A stretch of 64,000 bases of DNA from Rhodococcus rhodnii (GCA_000720375.1 JOAA01000031.1:39223-103222); one strand, 5' to 3'. Positions 17,738-27,181 are shown, numbered from the stretch's first letter. The notes: a model not told the origin generated them from the letters alone. Translations and numbers: made by a program.

Positions 17738-18913
17738 TTACTGCTGAACGAAGACCAGGCGGTTCGGGGAGCCCGAGCCGGGGCTGGTGATCACGTTCGG
17801 GGTCGAGCGCTGGATCAGCGCGCTCTGCACCGCCGCCGGAGTGGCGCCGGTGTTGGCCGACAGGTACAGCGCCGCGACGCCGGCGACGTGCGGTGCTGCC
17901 ATCGAGGTGCCGCTGATGTTGTTGGTCGCCGTGTTGCTGGTTGCCCATGCCGACACGATGCTCTGGCCCGGCGCGAAGATGTCCGTGCAGTTGCCGTAGT
18001 TCGAGAACGAGGCGCGACCGTCGGTGTTCGTCGACGCGTTGACCGTGATGGCTTCGGTGACACGAGCCGGCGAGTAGCTGCACGCGTTGGCGTTGGAGTT
18101 ACCCGACGCGATCGAGTACGTGACGCCCGCGGCGATCGAGCGGCGCACTGCTGCGTCGATCGAGGTGTTGGCGCCGCCACCGAGGCTCATGTTCGCCACG
18201 GCGGGCTTGCGGTGGTTCGCGGTCACCCAGTCCACGCCGGCCACAACCTGCGCGGTCGTGCCGGATCCGGTGCAGCTGAGCACACGCACGGCGTAGAGCT
18301 GCACGCCCTTGGCCACACCGTGTGCGGTGCCGCCGACGGTTCCGGCGACGTGGGTGCCGTGGCCGTGGCAGTCATTCGCCGTGCCGCCTGAAGTGATCGC
18401 GTCGAAGCCGGTACGGGCGCGCCCGCCGAAGTCGTTGTGCGTCAAGCGGATGCCGGTGTCGATGATGTACGCGTTCACATTGGACGCTGTGGTCGGGTAC
18501 GTGTACGCGCTGTTCAGCGGCCGGTTGCGTTGGTCGATCCGGTCAAGGCCCCACGACGGCGGGTTGTTCTGCGTCGCGGTGATGTGCACCATCTGGTCTG
18601 CCTGCACGTACTCCACCGCTGGGTCTGCGGCGAGCCTGCGGGCCTGCTTCGCGGTCATGTCCGCGGCGAAGCCGTTCAGTGCGGCCTGGTAGGTGAACTT
18701 GACCGCACCGCCGTACTTCTTGGTCAACGACGCCGCGTTCTCCGGCGTGTTCTTCAGCGCGACGATGTAGGAGTTCGGCACCACGTCAGCCGCGGTGGCG
18801 TCAAGAATCGCGCCTTCCGCGGCGTGCGCCGGCGTGGCCAGTCCGATTGTCGCGGCGAACAGCACCGCGATTCCGGCTGTGCCCGTGAAGCGGGCAGCCT
18901 TCGATACTCGCAT
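17738..18913 (-). CDS. Secreted subtilisin-like serine protease (S8, proteinase K type)
   Basis: This is an exported endopeptidase of 391 aa from ATG 18913, with AAGGAGA just upstream. Residues 1-31 form a signal peptide (GIAVLFAATIGLATPAHA). An inhibitor I9-like propeptide follows (SYIVALKNTP...YVQAD, about 45-110). The catalytic domain has Asp152 (YIIDTG), His185 (HGHGTHVAG), Asn272 (ASGNS) and Ser337 (GTSMAAPHVAG). It ends at the catalytic domain. It aligns without gaps to the next gene through about residue 390, so the two are tandem duplicates. The substrate is unknown. Confidence 0.93.
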   Translation of the reverse strand: MRVSKAARFTGTAGIAVLFAATIGLATPAHAAEGAILDATAADVVPNSYIVALKNTPENAASLTKKYGGAVKFTYQAALNGFAADMTAKQARRLAADPAVEYVQADQMVHITATQNNPPSWGLDRIDQRNRPLNSAYTYPTTASNVNAYIIDTGIRLTHNDFGGRARTGFDAITSGGTANDCHGHGTHVAGTVGGTAHGVAKGVQLYAVRVLSCTGSGTTAQVVAGVDWVTANHRKPAVANMSLGGGANTSIDAAVRRSIAAGVTYSIASGNSNANACSYSPARVTEAITVNASTNTDGRASFSNYGNCTDIFAPGQSIVSAWATSNTATNNISGTSMAAPHVAGVAALYLSANTGATPAAVQSALIQRSTPNVITSPGSGSPNRLVFVQQ

Positions 18914-19048
18914 CCTCTGGTCTCCTTCTAGCAGGGCGTCTGCGCCGCTGGAAAGCGACACAGACGAGTTGAAGGGAACGAACTACACATTTGTCCGAGA
19001 CCAGGGCGCTACGCAAGAGAACGGCGTAACTTCGCTGGGTCACGTATC

Positions 19049-19067
19049 CCCAGAAAGGATTTCTGGG
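19049..19067 (-). promoter_or_regulatory. Palindrome upstream of the first protease
   Basis: CCCAGAAA (19049-19056) and TTTCTGGG (19060-19067) form a perfect 8-bp inverted repeat with a 3-base centre, about 136 bases upstream of the protease start. The related sequence TTCCCAGAA occurs at 20793-20801, upstream of the second protease. It may be an operator or a small hairpin. Confidence 0.35.
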
Positions 19068-19073
19068 AATGAA

Positions 19074-19115
19074 TTGGCCCGTTCAGCGCACAAGTAATTG
19101 CGCCGAACGGGCCAA
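19074..19115 (-). terminator. Terminator of the second protease
   Basis: TTGGCCCGTTC (19074-19084) pairs with GAACGGGCCAA (19105-19115), and the stem is extended by GCGCA/TGCGC after one mismatch. It begins 12 bases past the stop codon at 19127 on the minus strand. Confidence 0.8.
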
Positions 19116-19126
19116 CGTTGAGACAG

Positions 19127-20674
19127 TTAGATGGTCAACGTCCACTTGTTGAGGGTTCCGCTGTCACCGCTCAGGGTGTCCTGCACGCGAAGCGTCCAGG
19201 AACCGTTGGCGTCGTCCGGCGACAGGTTGACCGTGTAGGTCTCGACGACGTCGTCCGCGCTGTCACCGCTGCTGGGCTCCTTCAGGGTGCGGACCGTGCC
19301 ACTCGGCGAGATGAGGTCGATCTTCAGGTCGCCCCGCCAGGTGTGCGTGATGTCGACCGCGACCTTGCCCGCGGTCGAGCCCTTCTTGCCCGCGCACTCC
19401 GACACCGAGATGGAGCTGTTCACCGTGGCCCGGTCCGGGATCGGGAAGTCGGTGTCGTTGGTCTTGGTCGCGCAGCTGACGGGCGGCGGTTCGGTGCCAC
19501 CGGAACCCGTGTACAGCAGCTTGTTCGGCGAGCCGGTGCCAGGGCTGGTCACCTTGTCGGCGCTGGCCGCGTTGGTCAGCGCGTCGCTGACCTGCTGCGG
19601 GGTCGCGCCGGTGTTGGCCGACAAGTACAGCGCGGCCGCGCCTGCGACGTGCGGTGTCGCCATGGACGTACCGCTGATGTTGTTGGTGGCGGTGTCGTTC
19701 GTGCTCCACGACGACACGATGTTCTGGCCTGGCGCGAAGATGTCCGTGCAGTTGCCGTAGTTCGAGAACGAGGCACGGGCGTCGGTGTTCGTTGTGGCGT
19801 TCACCGTGATCGCCTCGGGCACGCGTGCGGGCGAGTAGCTGCACGCGTTGGCGTTGGAGTTACCCGACGCGATGGCGTACGTGACGCCCGCCGCGATCGA
19901 CCGCTTCACCGCGTTGTCCAGCACCGTGTCGGCGCCGCCACCGAGGCTCATGTTGGCGACCGCGGGCTTCACGGCATTGGCGGTCACCCAGTCGATCCCG
20001 GCGACGACCTGCGCTGTGGTGCCGGAACCCTGGCAGTTCAGCACGCGGACCGCGTAGAGCTTGACGCCCTTGGCCACGCCGTACTGCGAGCCACCGACGG
20101 TGCCGGCGACGTGGGTGCCGTGGCCGTGGCAGTCGTTGGCCGTGCCGCCCTGGTCGATGGCGTCGAAGCCGGTCACCGCGCGGCCACCGAACGTCTGGTG
20201 GGTCAACCGGATCCCGGTGTCCAAAATGTACGCGTTCACATTGGATGCCGTGGTGGCGTATGTGTAGGAGTTGTCCAGCGGCAGGTTGCGCTGGTCGATC
20301 CGGTCGAGCCCCCACGACGGCGGGTTCGGCTGGGTGTCGTTGATCGTGAACGTCTTGTTGGCCTGGACGTACTCGACGGCCGGGTCGGCGGCCAGTTTGC
20401 GGGCCTGCGCCTCGGACATCGTCGCGGCGAAGCCGTTCAGGGCGGACTTGTACGTGTGCGTCACGCTGGCGCCGTACTTCTGGCTCAGCGCCGACGCGGT
20501 CTGCGGCGTGTTCTTCAGAACGACCACAAAGGAATCTTTGACCACGCCGACGGCGTCGAGGCCGAGAATCTGGCCTGGTGCCGCCGATGCGGGCGCGGCC
20601 AGCCCGACCGTCGCGGCGGCGACCGCGGCGATCCCGGCGATGCCCGTGATCCGGGCGGCCCGAGTTACACTCAT
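19127..20674 (-). CDS. Secreted subtilisin-like protease with C-terminal P domain
   Basis: The 515-aa exported protease starts at ATG 20674 (MSVTRAARITG) with AAGGAGAT upstream. An earlier in-frame start adds 34 residues before the signal peptide and is rejected. The signal peptide ends near residue 31 (APASA). An I9-type propeptide covers about 45-110. The S8 triad is Asp152, His185 and Ser337, with Asn272 in the oxyanion hole. Residues about 410-515 form a proprotein-convertase P/homoB domain: IPDRATVNSSISV, VDITHTWRGDLKIDLISPSG and NGSWTLRVQDTLSGDSG. P domains usually stabilise the protease or bind substrates. Confidence 0.94.
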   Translation of the reverse strand: MSVTRAARITGIAGIAAVAAATVGLAAPASAAPGQILGLDAVGVVKDSFVVVLKNTPQTASALSQKYGASVTHTYKSALNGFAATMSEAQARKLAADPAVEYVQANKTFTINDTQPNPPSWGLDRIDQRNLPLDNSYTYATTASNVNAYILDTGIRLTHQTFGGRAVTGFDAIDQGGTANDCHGHGTHVAGTVGGSQYGVAKGVKLYAVRVLNCQGSGTTAQVVAGIDWVTANAVKPAVANMSLGGGADTVLDNAVKRSIAAGVTYAIASGNSNANACSYSPARVPEAITVNATTNTDARASFSNYGNCTDIFAPGQNIVSSWSTNDTATNNISGTSMATPHVAGAAALYLSANTGATPQQVSDALTNAASADKVTSPGTGSPNKLLYTGSGGTEPPPVSCATKTNDTDFPIPDRATVNSSISVSECAGKKGSTAGKVAVDITHTWRGDLKIDLISPSGTVRTLKEPSSGDSADDVVETYTVNLSPDDANGSWTLRVQDTLSGDSGTLNKWTLTI

Positions 20675-20698
20675 CCTGAGATCTCCTTCTTGCAGGGC

Positions 20699-20722
20699 GT
20701 GGGCGGCCCGCAGGCCGCCCAC
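20699..20722 (-). other. Perfect inverted repeat in the second protease leader
   Basis: GTGGGCGGCC (20699-20708) pairs perfectly with GGCCGCCCAC (20713-20722) around CGCA. It lies between the stop of the upstream minus-strand gene (20808) and the protease start (20674). It could terminate the former or structure the leader of the latter. Confidence 0.5.
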
Positions 20723-20807
20723 GGTGGAAGGACGATCAACAGAGTGAAGTGTGACCAGGCAATGACACAAGGTCACATCGGGGGTTTACATATTCCCAGA
20801 ATTATGT

Positions 20808-21539
20808 TCAATCGCCGCGGCGAATAGGTCCGAGGATCTGTTGTTCACGCTGAGTGGTGAACAATCTCAATGGTCGCCACAAGTTCGCTCCCAAGGCCAC
20901 GACCTGGTCGTCCTGTAGTGACGTGAGCTGATTGATCAAGTGCGCGGGCAGCCGCCAAATGCGTTGTGCGAGTTGCGCCTGGCCGGCCGGAAGTCGTTGC
21001 ATAAGCACAAGATCAGCCGCGTTCGCGGTCGCTCCGGCCTGCGGGTGCAAATACGGCAAAACGTAAATTGTGGTCTGCCATGGCGTTCTCGGCGGGAACA
21101 ACTCCTGCGGAGTCGGGCCGCCGTCGTGCACGACGAGTAGCGGGCTGTCCTCGGTCGGCCGGGGCAGTTCGACCGGGCTGAGCCTGCGGATCTGCACGAG
21201 CGGAACCGGGCGGCCGTCCGGACCGGTGCCCGCCGCCTTCGCGAGCACCTGCCACTTCGTCGGACGCCCGGTCGCGATCACCACCCACGCGCCGACCGCC
21301 ATCGCGCGCAACGCCGTCTGCAGCGCCAGGTACATCCCGCCGACCAGGACGATCCTGGTCGGTGCCGGGCGCAGCGCGGACACGATCAACGGCTCGCCGC
21401 CCATGCCCATGCCGAGCACCATGCCGCCGCGATCGCCGGACAGGCTGACGTGGTCGAGCATTTCCGGCGAGACCGTGAACTCCGGTGCGACGCCCTTGTT
21501 GAGTCCCTGCGTGTCCAACAACCTGCTGGAACCACTCAC
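20808..21539 (-). CDS. Uncharacterised partner of EccE
   Basis: This 243-aa protein overlaps the end of eccE by four bases (start GTG 21539), so the two are almost certainly coexpressed. It has a weakly hydrophobic central region (APTRIVLVGGMYLALQTALRAM, then AWVVIATGRPTKW) suggesting an alpha/beta nucleotide-binding-like fold, but no P-loop. The C-terminal half is rich in Leu and Gln. I do not recognise a named family. Context makes a role in the type VII apparatus likely, probably cytosolic, with eccE. Confidence 0.65.
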   Translation of the reverse strand: MSGSSRLLDTQGLNKGVAPEFTVSPEMLDHVSLSGDRGGMVLGMGMGGEPLIVSALRPAPTRIVLVGGMYLALQTALRAMAVGAWVVIATGRPTKWQVLAKAAGTGPDGRPVPLVQIRRLSPVELPRPTEDSPLLVVHDGGPTPQELFPPRTPWQTTIYVLPYLHPQAGATANAADLVLMQRLPAGQAQLAQRIWRLPAHLINQLTSLQDDQVVALGANLWRPLRLFTTQREQQILGPIRRGD

Positions 21540-23005
21540 ACCGCACCTCCAAGCGGCAACGTGGCCGCGAGCCCCGCGACCTGCAAGCCACGCAACGGGG
21601 TCAGGGTGATCCCGAGCTTGTCGGAGATCTCATCGAGCTTGTCGTCGGCGGCGTCGAGTTCGCCGGGCGTCCGCGCGCTGACGCGCACGAGACCACGAAC
21701 ACCGATCTGGTTGTCCTCCGCGCCAGGCGAAAGCGACAAGGCGATCGTCGACGACAACGCCCGTACACCGGTCAACGCGTTCAGGCTCGTCGCGACCTTG
21801 CCGTTGGGCCAGCCGGTGATCGAGTAGCTCGCGTGGCCGACGCCTGCCGCGGTCACACCCGACCACTTCTCCTGCAGGCTGACCCGGGTGTTCGTGCCGG
21901 CGACCGCGGTGAGTTCGGCCGACGTGATGCCTGCCTTCAACAGCTCGTCCGGGTCCAACGGTCGCGTCGGCACGCCACGGGACTCAAGGGCGTTGCGAAC
22001 ACGAGACAGCGCACCAATCAGCGCGCGGTGCGCGCCGACGACACCGCCGCCACGCTCACGAACCGCCGCGGGACAACGGCTTGGGTCCAGGCGTACGGCC
22101 ACCCATGTGGTCCGTCGCGCGGCCGCGGGCAACGGCCCGAGCACCTCGAGATACGCGCCGAGCGCGGGCGAGTTGGGCGGCAGCGATGTGCTTCCGGGGT
22201 AGCAGTGCCAGATCACCTGGATCGCGTCGAGCACCACACCACGGTCCTCAAGGCACGGTGCCAGCGCGCCGAGCGGCAGGCTCGGCAGCGTGTCGGCCTG
22301 CGTGACCAGGCTCGGCGTGGGGTCGACGAGCAGCACAGCGGTCCACGTGCCGTCGTGCCACGCCAACCCAAGCGGGTTGCGCTCGTGATCCTGGCCATGG
22401 GCGACAACGAGGTCGGGCACGGCCAACCGCAGCAACGCGACACGCGCGTCCTCAGGGCCGGTGACGGCCGCGGCGCTGTCCGCGGCGACCTGCTCCATCG
22501 AGATCGGGGCTGAGGGCTTCGTCACTCTGCCGTGCGACCGGAACGTGTACCGCGTGGTCAAACTCACCCACTGCGGGAACCAGCGGCCACGCCACCGGAT
22601 GAACGCGAACAGCAGCGCCACCACGACGACGCCGATCGACACGTACAGCAGGCTCGTGTTGATCGCCAGCAGGATCAGGCCGATGGCCAGGCCCAGTTCC
22701 ACCACGACCAGGTTGGTCACCGGCAGCGCGCCGAGGCTCGCGCCGGTCTGCCTTCTGCGCGCGGAGATCGGGATCTTGGGCGTGCTGGGCTGCTGCGGTT
22801 TCGGCATCGGCCCGGTGCCCCCGGGCGGCGTGTTGCCCGGCGGACGCTGGCCCGGCGGCGGACCGGGCGGGCCGGGTGGGCGCCCACCAGGAGGCCTGCC
22901 GCCCGGTGGCGGCCCTCCCGGCGGCATTCCACCGGGTGGCCCACCGCCTGGCGGACGTCCCCCCGGCGGTGGTCCGCCATGGCGTGGTGGCGTGGTCACC
23001 GACAT
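21536..23005 (-). CDS. eccE: Type VII secretion protein EccE
   Basis: EccE is a peripheral subunit of the ESX membrane complex. The 489-aa protein begins with about 75 residues of GGPPPGG-type Pro/Gly repeats. Two membrane segments follow (LVVVELGLAIGLILLAINTS and YVSIGVVVVALLFAFIRW), then a large soluble domain with the EccE-like WVSLTTRYTFRSHGR start and C-terminal beta/alpha region. ATG 23005 is chosen; an in-frame TTG at 23035 would add ten residues. The gene is divergent from eccB. ESX-4 of Mycobacterium tuberculosis lacks EccE, so its presence here is notable. Confidence 0.82.
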   Translation of the reverse strand: MSVTTPPRHGGPPPGGRPPGGGPPGGMPPGGPPPGGRPPGGRPPGPPGPPPGQRPPGNTPPGGTGPMPKPQQPSTPKIPISARRRQTGASLGALPVTNLVVVELGLAIGLILLAINTSLLYVSIGVVVVALLFAFIRWRGRWFPQWVSLTTRYTFRSHGRVTKPSAPISMEQVAADSAAAVTGPEDARVALLRLAVPDLVVAHGQDHERNPLGLAWHDGTWTAVLLVDPTPSLVTQADTLPSLPLGALAPCLEDRGVVLDAIQVIWHCYPGSTSLPPNSPALGAYLEVLGPLPAAARRTTWVAVRLDPSRCPAAVRERGGGVVGAHRALIGALSRVRNALESRGVPTRPLDPDELLKAGITSAELTAVAGTNTRVSLQEKWSGVTAAGVGHASYSITGWPNGKVATSLNALTGVRALSSTIALSLSPGAEDNQIGVRGLVRVSARTPGELDAADDKLDEISDKLGITLTPLRGLQVAGLAATLPLGGAV

Positions 23006-23132
23006 CCCTATCCGTCTCTTCCCCTCGATGGTCAAGCTGGTCAGCCCCAGTTCACCGGAACTGCCAGCCCTCGCCTTCCGCTACGGCTATCCTGCGGAAC
23101 CGTACCGCGACAGGGAGAGCTGCAGGCCGAGA

Positions 23133-24743
23133 ATGCCCTCAACACCGACGACAAAGTCTCAGGTTCAGGCGTATCGCTTCGTGCTGCGAAGGATGCAGTC
23201 CGCGCTGGTCCGTAAGGACGCAGTGATGCTGCACGACCCGATGCGCACGCACTCGCGTGCGACCGCCGTCGGGTTCATCCTCGGCGCGATCGGTGTGCTC
23301 GGGTTCGTGATCGTTGGCCTGCTGGCGCCCAAGCCGGCCCTGCCGGACAGCGGGATCATCATCGCCGAGCCGTCCGGCACGGTGTACGTGGTCTCGGGCA
23401 ATCCGAAGACGCTGACCCCGACGTTCAACCTGGCGTCCGCGCGGCTGCTGATGCTGGCCCAGCAGAACCAGGGCCAGAACAACGGCGGCGCCGCGACCGA
23501 TTCGGACACCCCGGCCACCCCGCCGGAGAACCCGAGGGTGATCGCGGACAAGGACCTCAAGGACATCCCGAAGCGCCAGCTGACCGGGATCATGAACGGC
23601 CCGCAGCTGCTGCCCGCCGACGACCAGCGGATCACCGACAACTGGGCGGTGTGCGACCGGATCGTGATCGACCAGTCGCTGCCGGAGGCCCAGCAGGCGA
23701 AGGGCATCGAGACCACGGTGCTCGCCGGGGTCAGCGACCTGAACAGGGAACTGCAGCCAGGCGAGTCGCTGCTGGTGCAGGCGGAGAACAAGAAGACCTA
23801 CCTGGTCTACCGCACGCCGAGCAACGTCAACGAGCGCAACTCCAACGCGGTGCGCGCCGAAGTGGACATGACCAAGCGGCAGGACGGTACGAAGTCGGCC
23901 GAGGCGCAGGCGCTCAATCTGGACGAGAGCGACATCCGCCGGATCAGCACCGGCATGCTGAACGCCATTCCGGAGGTGAAGGCGCTCAGCGCGCCGACCA
24001 TCTCCGGCAGTGGCACGTCCGATCTCGGTGTCCCGGTCGGCGCGGTGTTCGTGGTGCAGAACGCCAACAACCGTGACTACTACGTCCAGTACAGCGACGG
24101 CATCGAGCGGATCAAGTCGACCACGGCCGACCTGATCAGGTACGAGAAGTCGGCGGGCGGCGCGAGCATCCCGGAGGTCTCACCGGACCGGATCGGTTCG
24201 CAGACCATCCAGAACCGGATCGACGACAACCTCTCGCCGGAGACCCCGCCGGACGTGCTCAAGGCGCAGGCCGCGGGCAACTCGGTGGCGTGTCTCGGCT
24301 GGAGCCTGCAGGGCACCGGCGACGCGCGCGACGGCCACACGTCGCTGCACATCAGCGGTGAGCTGCCCACCCCGAAGGACTCGTCGGGTGCCCGGATGGC
24401 GCCGCTGAAGATCTCCACCCCGAACGCGGACGGCCAGAAGCTCGACGGCTTCTTCATGCCGCCGGGCCGGGCAGCGGTGGCCAGGGGCTCGTCGTCCAAG
24501 GCGGACTTCGACCGCGGCCCGATCTACCTGATCTCCGACCGTGGCGTGAAGTACGGCATCCCGGACACCAGGACAGCGGGCGCGCTCGGCCTCGACAAGC
24601 AAAGCCCGGCGCCGGACGCGATCGTGCGGCTGTTGCCGGACGGGGCTTCGTTGAACGCGAAGGACGTCAACCGCAGCTACGACACGGTGCCGTTGGATCC
24701 GAGCGCGGGCCGGGTGGAAGCGCCGGCCGCGCCGGCGAACTAG
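23133..24743 (+). CDS. eccB: Type VII secretion protein EccB
   Basis: EccB is a single-pass subunit of the ESX core complex with a large periplasmic domain. The 536-aa protein starts MPSTPTTKSQVQAYRFVLRR, a hallmark N-terminus. One membrane helix follows (VGFILGAIGVLGFVIVGLLA, about 47-66), then PDSGIIIAEPSGTVYVV and periplasmic repeats, ending with a conserved ISDRGVKYGIP block. In-frame codons upstream overlap eccE antisense and are rejected. Its TAG stop shares the palindrome CTAG with the stop of the convergent gene. Confidence 0.95.
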   Translation: MPSTPTTKSQVQAYRFVLRRMQSALVRKDAVMLHDPMRTHSRATAVGFILGAIGVLGFVIVGLLAPKPALPDSGIIIAEPSGTVYVVSGNPKTLTPTFNLASARLLMLAQQNQGQNNGGAATDSDTPATPPENPRVIADKDLKDIPKRQLTGIMNGPQLLPADDQRITDNWAVCDRIVIDQSLPEAQQAKGIETTVLAGVSDLNRELQPGESLLVQAENKKTYLVYRTPSNVNERNSNAVRAEVDMTKRQDGTKSAEAQALNLDESDIRRISTGMLNAIPEVKALSAPTISGSGTSDLGVPVGAVFVVQNANNRDYYVQYSDGIERIKSTTADLIRYEKSAGGASIPEVSPDRIGSQTIQNRIDDNLSPETPPDVLKAQAAGNSVACLGWSLQGTGDARDGHTSLHISGELPTPKDSSGARMAPLKISTPNADGQKLDGFFMPPGRAAVARGSSSKADFDRGPIYLISDRGVKYGIPDTRTAGALGLDKQSPAPDAIVRLLPDGASLNAKDVNRSYDTVPLDPSAGRVEAPAAPAN

Positions 24744-27037
24744 CCCTTCTTGGTACCCCTGAACGTGCCTGTCACGGTCATGTCCTTCGAGCCGAGGGTG
24801 ACCGTGCAGGTCTCGTTCCTGCCTGAACAGCCGCCGCCTGTCCATTCGTCGAAGTAGCTCTGGAAACCGTCCGGCTTGGGCCCTGCTGGCTTCTGGCGCA
24901 CCGTGATCTGGGTGGCCGGTTGGCCGCTGATGACGACTTGGGTTGGGCCGTCGGTGGAGCATGTGCGACCGTCGGGCAGGGTGATCGTCCCGTCGGCCTC
25001 GGGGAGAAGCTGGGCGCAGACGACGGTCAGCGTGACCGGCTTGAGCTTCCAGGTGGTCTGCACCGTGGTCAGGTCGCCTGATGCCGTGAAGGAACAGGTC
25101 AGGTCGCTGGTTGTGCAGGCACCGGCCCATTTGTCGAACTGGTAGCGGTCAGCGTCGGCCGGCCTGGCGTTCAGGCGGATCGGGGTGTTGCGCGGGACCT
25201 GGACTTCACACGTGCTGGGGCATCTGATTCCGTTGCCTTCCACGATGCCGGTGGCGTTCTGGGTGACCCTGACTTTGACCGGGTCCGCGGCCGTGCCGAA
25301 GGTGTGGCCGATGTCCAGCCGGTCGCCTCGCAGCACGAACTCGCACGTGGTCGTGCCGCCGGAACAGTTTTGCCACGAGCCGTGGGTGCGGCCTTGGTTC
25401 GGCGTGGCAGTCAGTTTGACGCCGGTGTCCGGCGGGAGGTCGACTTCGCACGTTCCTGGACAATCGATGCCGTTCCCGGTGATTTTGCCGCCGTCCGGTG
25501 ATTTCACCCTGACCTTGTACGTCGGCGTCGCGGATACCGTGACAGGCACCGATGTCGCGATTTCCTCGTTGCCGACGAACGCTTTCACGGCGACCTGGTA
25601 GGTGTTCGCGGCTGTCCATTTGTGCGATGTGGTTGTGCCACTTCCGGATGCGCCATCGCCGAACATCCATCGCGCGTCGTGGGGTTGTGGACCTGCGAGG
25701 TTCTGGACTTTCAGCTCGATCGGCTGGTCGACGGTCGGACTGATGTCGCTCATGCTGATCTTGAGCTGGGCCTTGGGCTTTTCCGTTGCCGGGTCGGGGT
25801 TCGGCTGGTGGCCGGGCGGGGTGGTGGGCCGGCCTGCCGGATCGGTTTGCTTGGGCGGCTTCGGTTTGTCGGTACCGGGATTCGGTGTGGCTGGATTGGC
25901 CGGTGTTCCCGGCCCGCCGGTGATCGGGACCGTCAAGCCTTTGCCGGGATTCTTGGCGTCGTATTTCGCGGTGGGCGTGACCGTGCCGTCCAGCTGGATG
26001 ACGCCCGCCTTCTCGGACATCACGTCGTTGTAGAAGACCACGCCGTCCTTGGTGAGCAACTGGAACGCCGTACCGGTGTCCAGGACTTTCGGTTTGCCGA
26101 CCACGGCGGACCGCTGCAGATCGATGATCCACACCTCGCCGGTGACGTAGTTCGGCACGAACAACCGGTTGCCGCTTTCCACCGGGGCGCCGAAATCACT
26201 GTCCCCGGCGAGCGGAATCACCTTGGAACAATCGCTTTCCAGCAGATCGCAGACGGTCAGCACGCCACGTTTGTGGACGACGTAAAGGCGTTCGTTGTGG
26301 GGCGAGCCGCTGGCCCGCAGCACGTCGTCCGGGCGGACGTCGAGTTGGATCGTGTCGACGGCGGACGCGGTCGTGCTGCTGAGGCTGATCGCCCGCGCGC
26401 CTTTCCGGTCGATCACGACCGGATGCCCGTTGGCCAGCGTGATCAGGCTGTCACCCGGTTCGGCGACGTCGTGCAACGACCGCTGTCCGTCGCGTACTTT
26501 GGCGACCTTGCCGGTCGCCGGGTCGATCGACCAGAACACGCCGTCGTCGTCGACCGTCGCGGTGCCCGCGGTGAGCTTGTCCGCCACGGAGATCATCTCG
26601 CCGCGTCGTTGCAGGGTCCTCGGGTCCGTGTCGGCGAGAATGCCCCGCAGGTTGTCCACTGTGTACAGAGCGGTGCGGCCGGGGATGACCGTGAGGTCGC
26701 CGGACGCGTCGGCGATCGGTGTTGCAGGTTGGCTCACATCGAACGTCGCGCCGTCGATCCGGCGGATCGTGCCCGCGCTCTTGTCGATGGCGTACGCGGT
26801 GGTGCCCTGCTGCACAACCTCGAGCGAGTTACCGCTGGGCGCCACCTGAACCTGTGCCGACACTTCGGCAGTCATACCGTCGAGCAACGTCACCTGACCG
26901 ACCTTGCCGGACGCCAACCACGCCGCACCGGACAGCAAACGCGTGTCCTGCACGGGGTTGCCGTTGCCGAACGCAGCTAGACCGGCGACCGCGAGTATCG
27001 CGACCGCCGCCAACCCGAAGCCCCTGATTCTGCGCAT
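24740..27037 (-). CDS. Large envelope protein: propeller-like region, PKD-like domain and Cys-paired beta repeats
   Basis: The 765-aa protein has an N-terminal membrane anchor or signal (about 7-25). A beta-rich region follows (about 30-370) with repeated VYVVH, VFWSIDP and LFVPNYVTGEVWIIDL strands, resembling a beta-propeller. After a Pro-rich linker (about 375-425) comes a PKD-like domain (RWMFGDGASGSG, about 430-515). C-terminal repeats contain paired cysteines: NGIDCPGTCEV and NGIRCPSTCEV, plus GSWQNCSG and KWAGACTT. It acts outside the membrane. Position and strand suggest an accessory part of the ESX envelope machinery. Its exact function is unknown. Confidence 0.75.
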   Translation of the reverse strand: MRRIRGFGLAAVAILAVAGLAAFGNGNPVQDTRLLSGAAWLASGKVGQVTLLDGMTAEVSAQVQVAPSGNSLEVVQQGTTAYAIDKSAGTIRRIDGATFDVSQPATPIADASGDLTVIPGRTALYTVDNLRGILADTDPRTLQRRGEMISVADKLTAGTATVDDDGVFWSIDPATGKVAKVRDGQRSLHDVAEPGDSLITLANGHPVVIDRKGARAISLSSTTASAVDTIQLDVRPDDVLRASGSPHNERLYVVHKRGVLTVCDLLESDCSKVIPLAGDSDFGAPVESGNRLFVPNYVTGEVWIIDLQRSAVVGKPKVLDTGTAFQLLTKDGVVFYNDVMSEKAGVIQLDGTVTPTAKYDAKNPGKGLTVPITGGPGTPANPATPNPGTDKPKPPKQTDPAGRPTTPPGHQPNPDPATEKPKAQLKISMSDISPTVDQPIELKVQNLAGPQPHDARWMFGDGASGSGTTTSHKWTAANTYQVAVKAFVGNEEIATSVPVTVSATPTYKVRVKSPDGGKITGNGIDCPGTCEVDLPPDTGVKLTATPNQGRTHGSWQNCSGGTTTCEFVLRGDRLDIGHTFGTAADPVKVRVTQNATGIVEGNGIRCPSTCEVQVPRNTPIRLNARPADADRYQFDKWAGACTTSDLTCSFTASGDLTTVQTTWKLKPVTLTVVCAQLLPEADGTITLPDGRTCSTDGPTQVVISGQPATQITVRQKPAGPKPDGFQSYFDEWTGGGCSGRNETCTVTLGSKDMTVTGTFRGTKKG

Positions 27038-27181
27038 CGGGCCGAAGCGTGCCGACGCGATTCGGAACGCGACAGGGTGCGTGTACCTAGATCGGCCGGG
27101 AAAAGATCCCGGCGATTCGGAACCAGCCGGCGGCGCCTGGCGTCGGAGGCGGCAAAGCAGTTATCGCTGGGGAGGTAACTC

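Noticed and set aside
19118..20827. 569-codon open frame opposite the P-domain protease
   Set aside because: It is fully antisense to a protease with intact signal peptide, triad and P domain. The plus-strand product is Arg/Gly/Val-rich with no domain.
22461..23132. N-terminal extension of eccB
   Set aside because: It overlaps eccE on the opposite strand and adds Pro/Gly-rich antisense sequence. The EccB family N-terminus begins at 23133.
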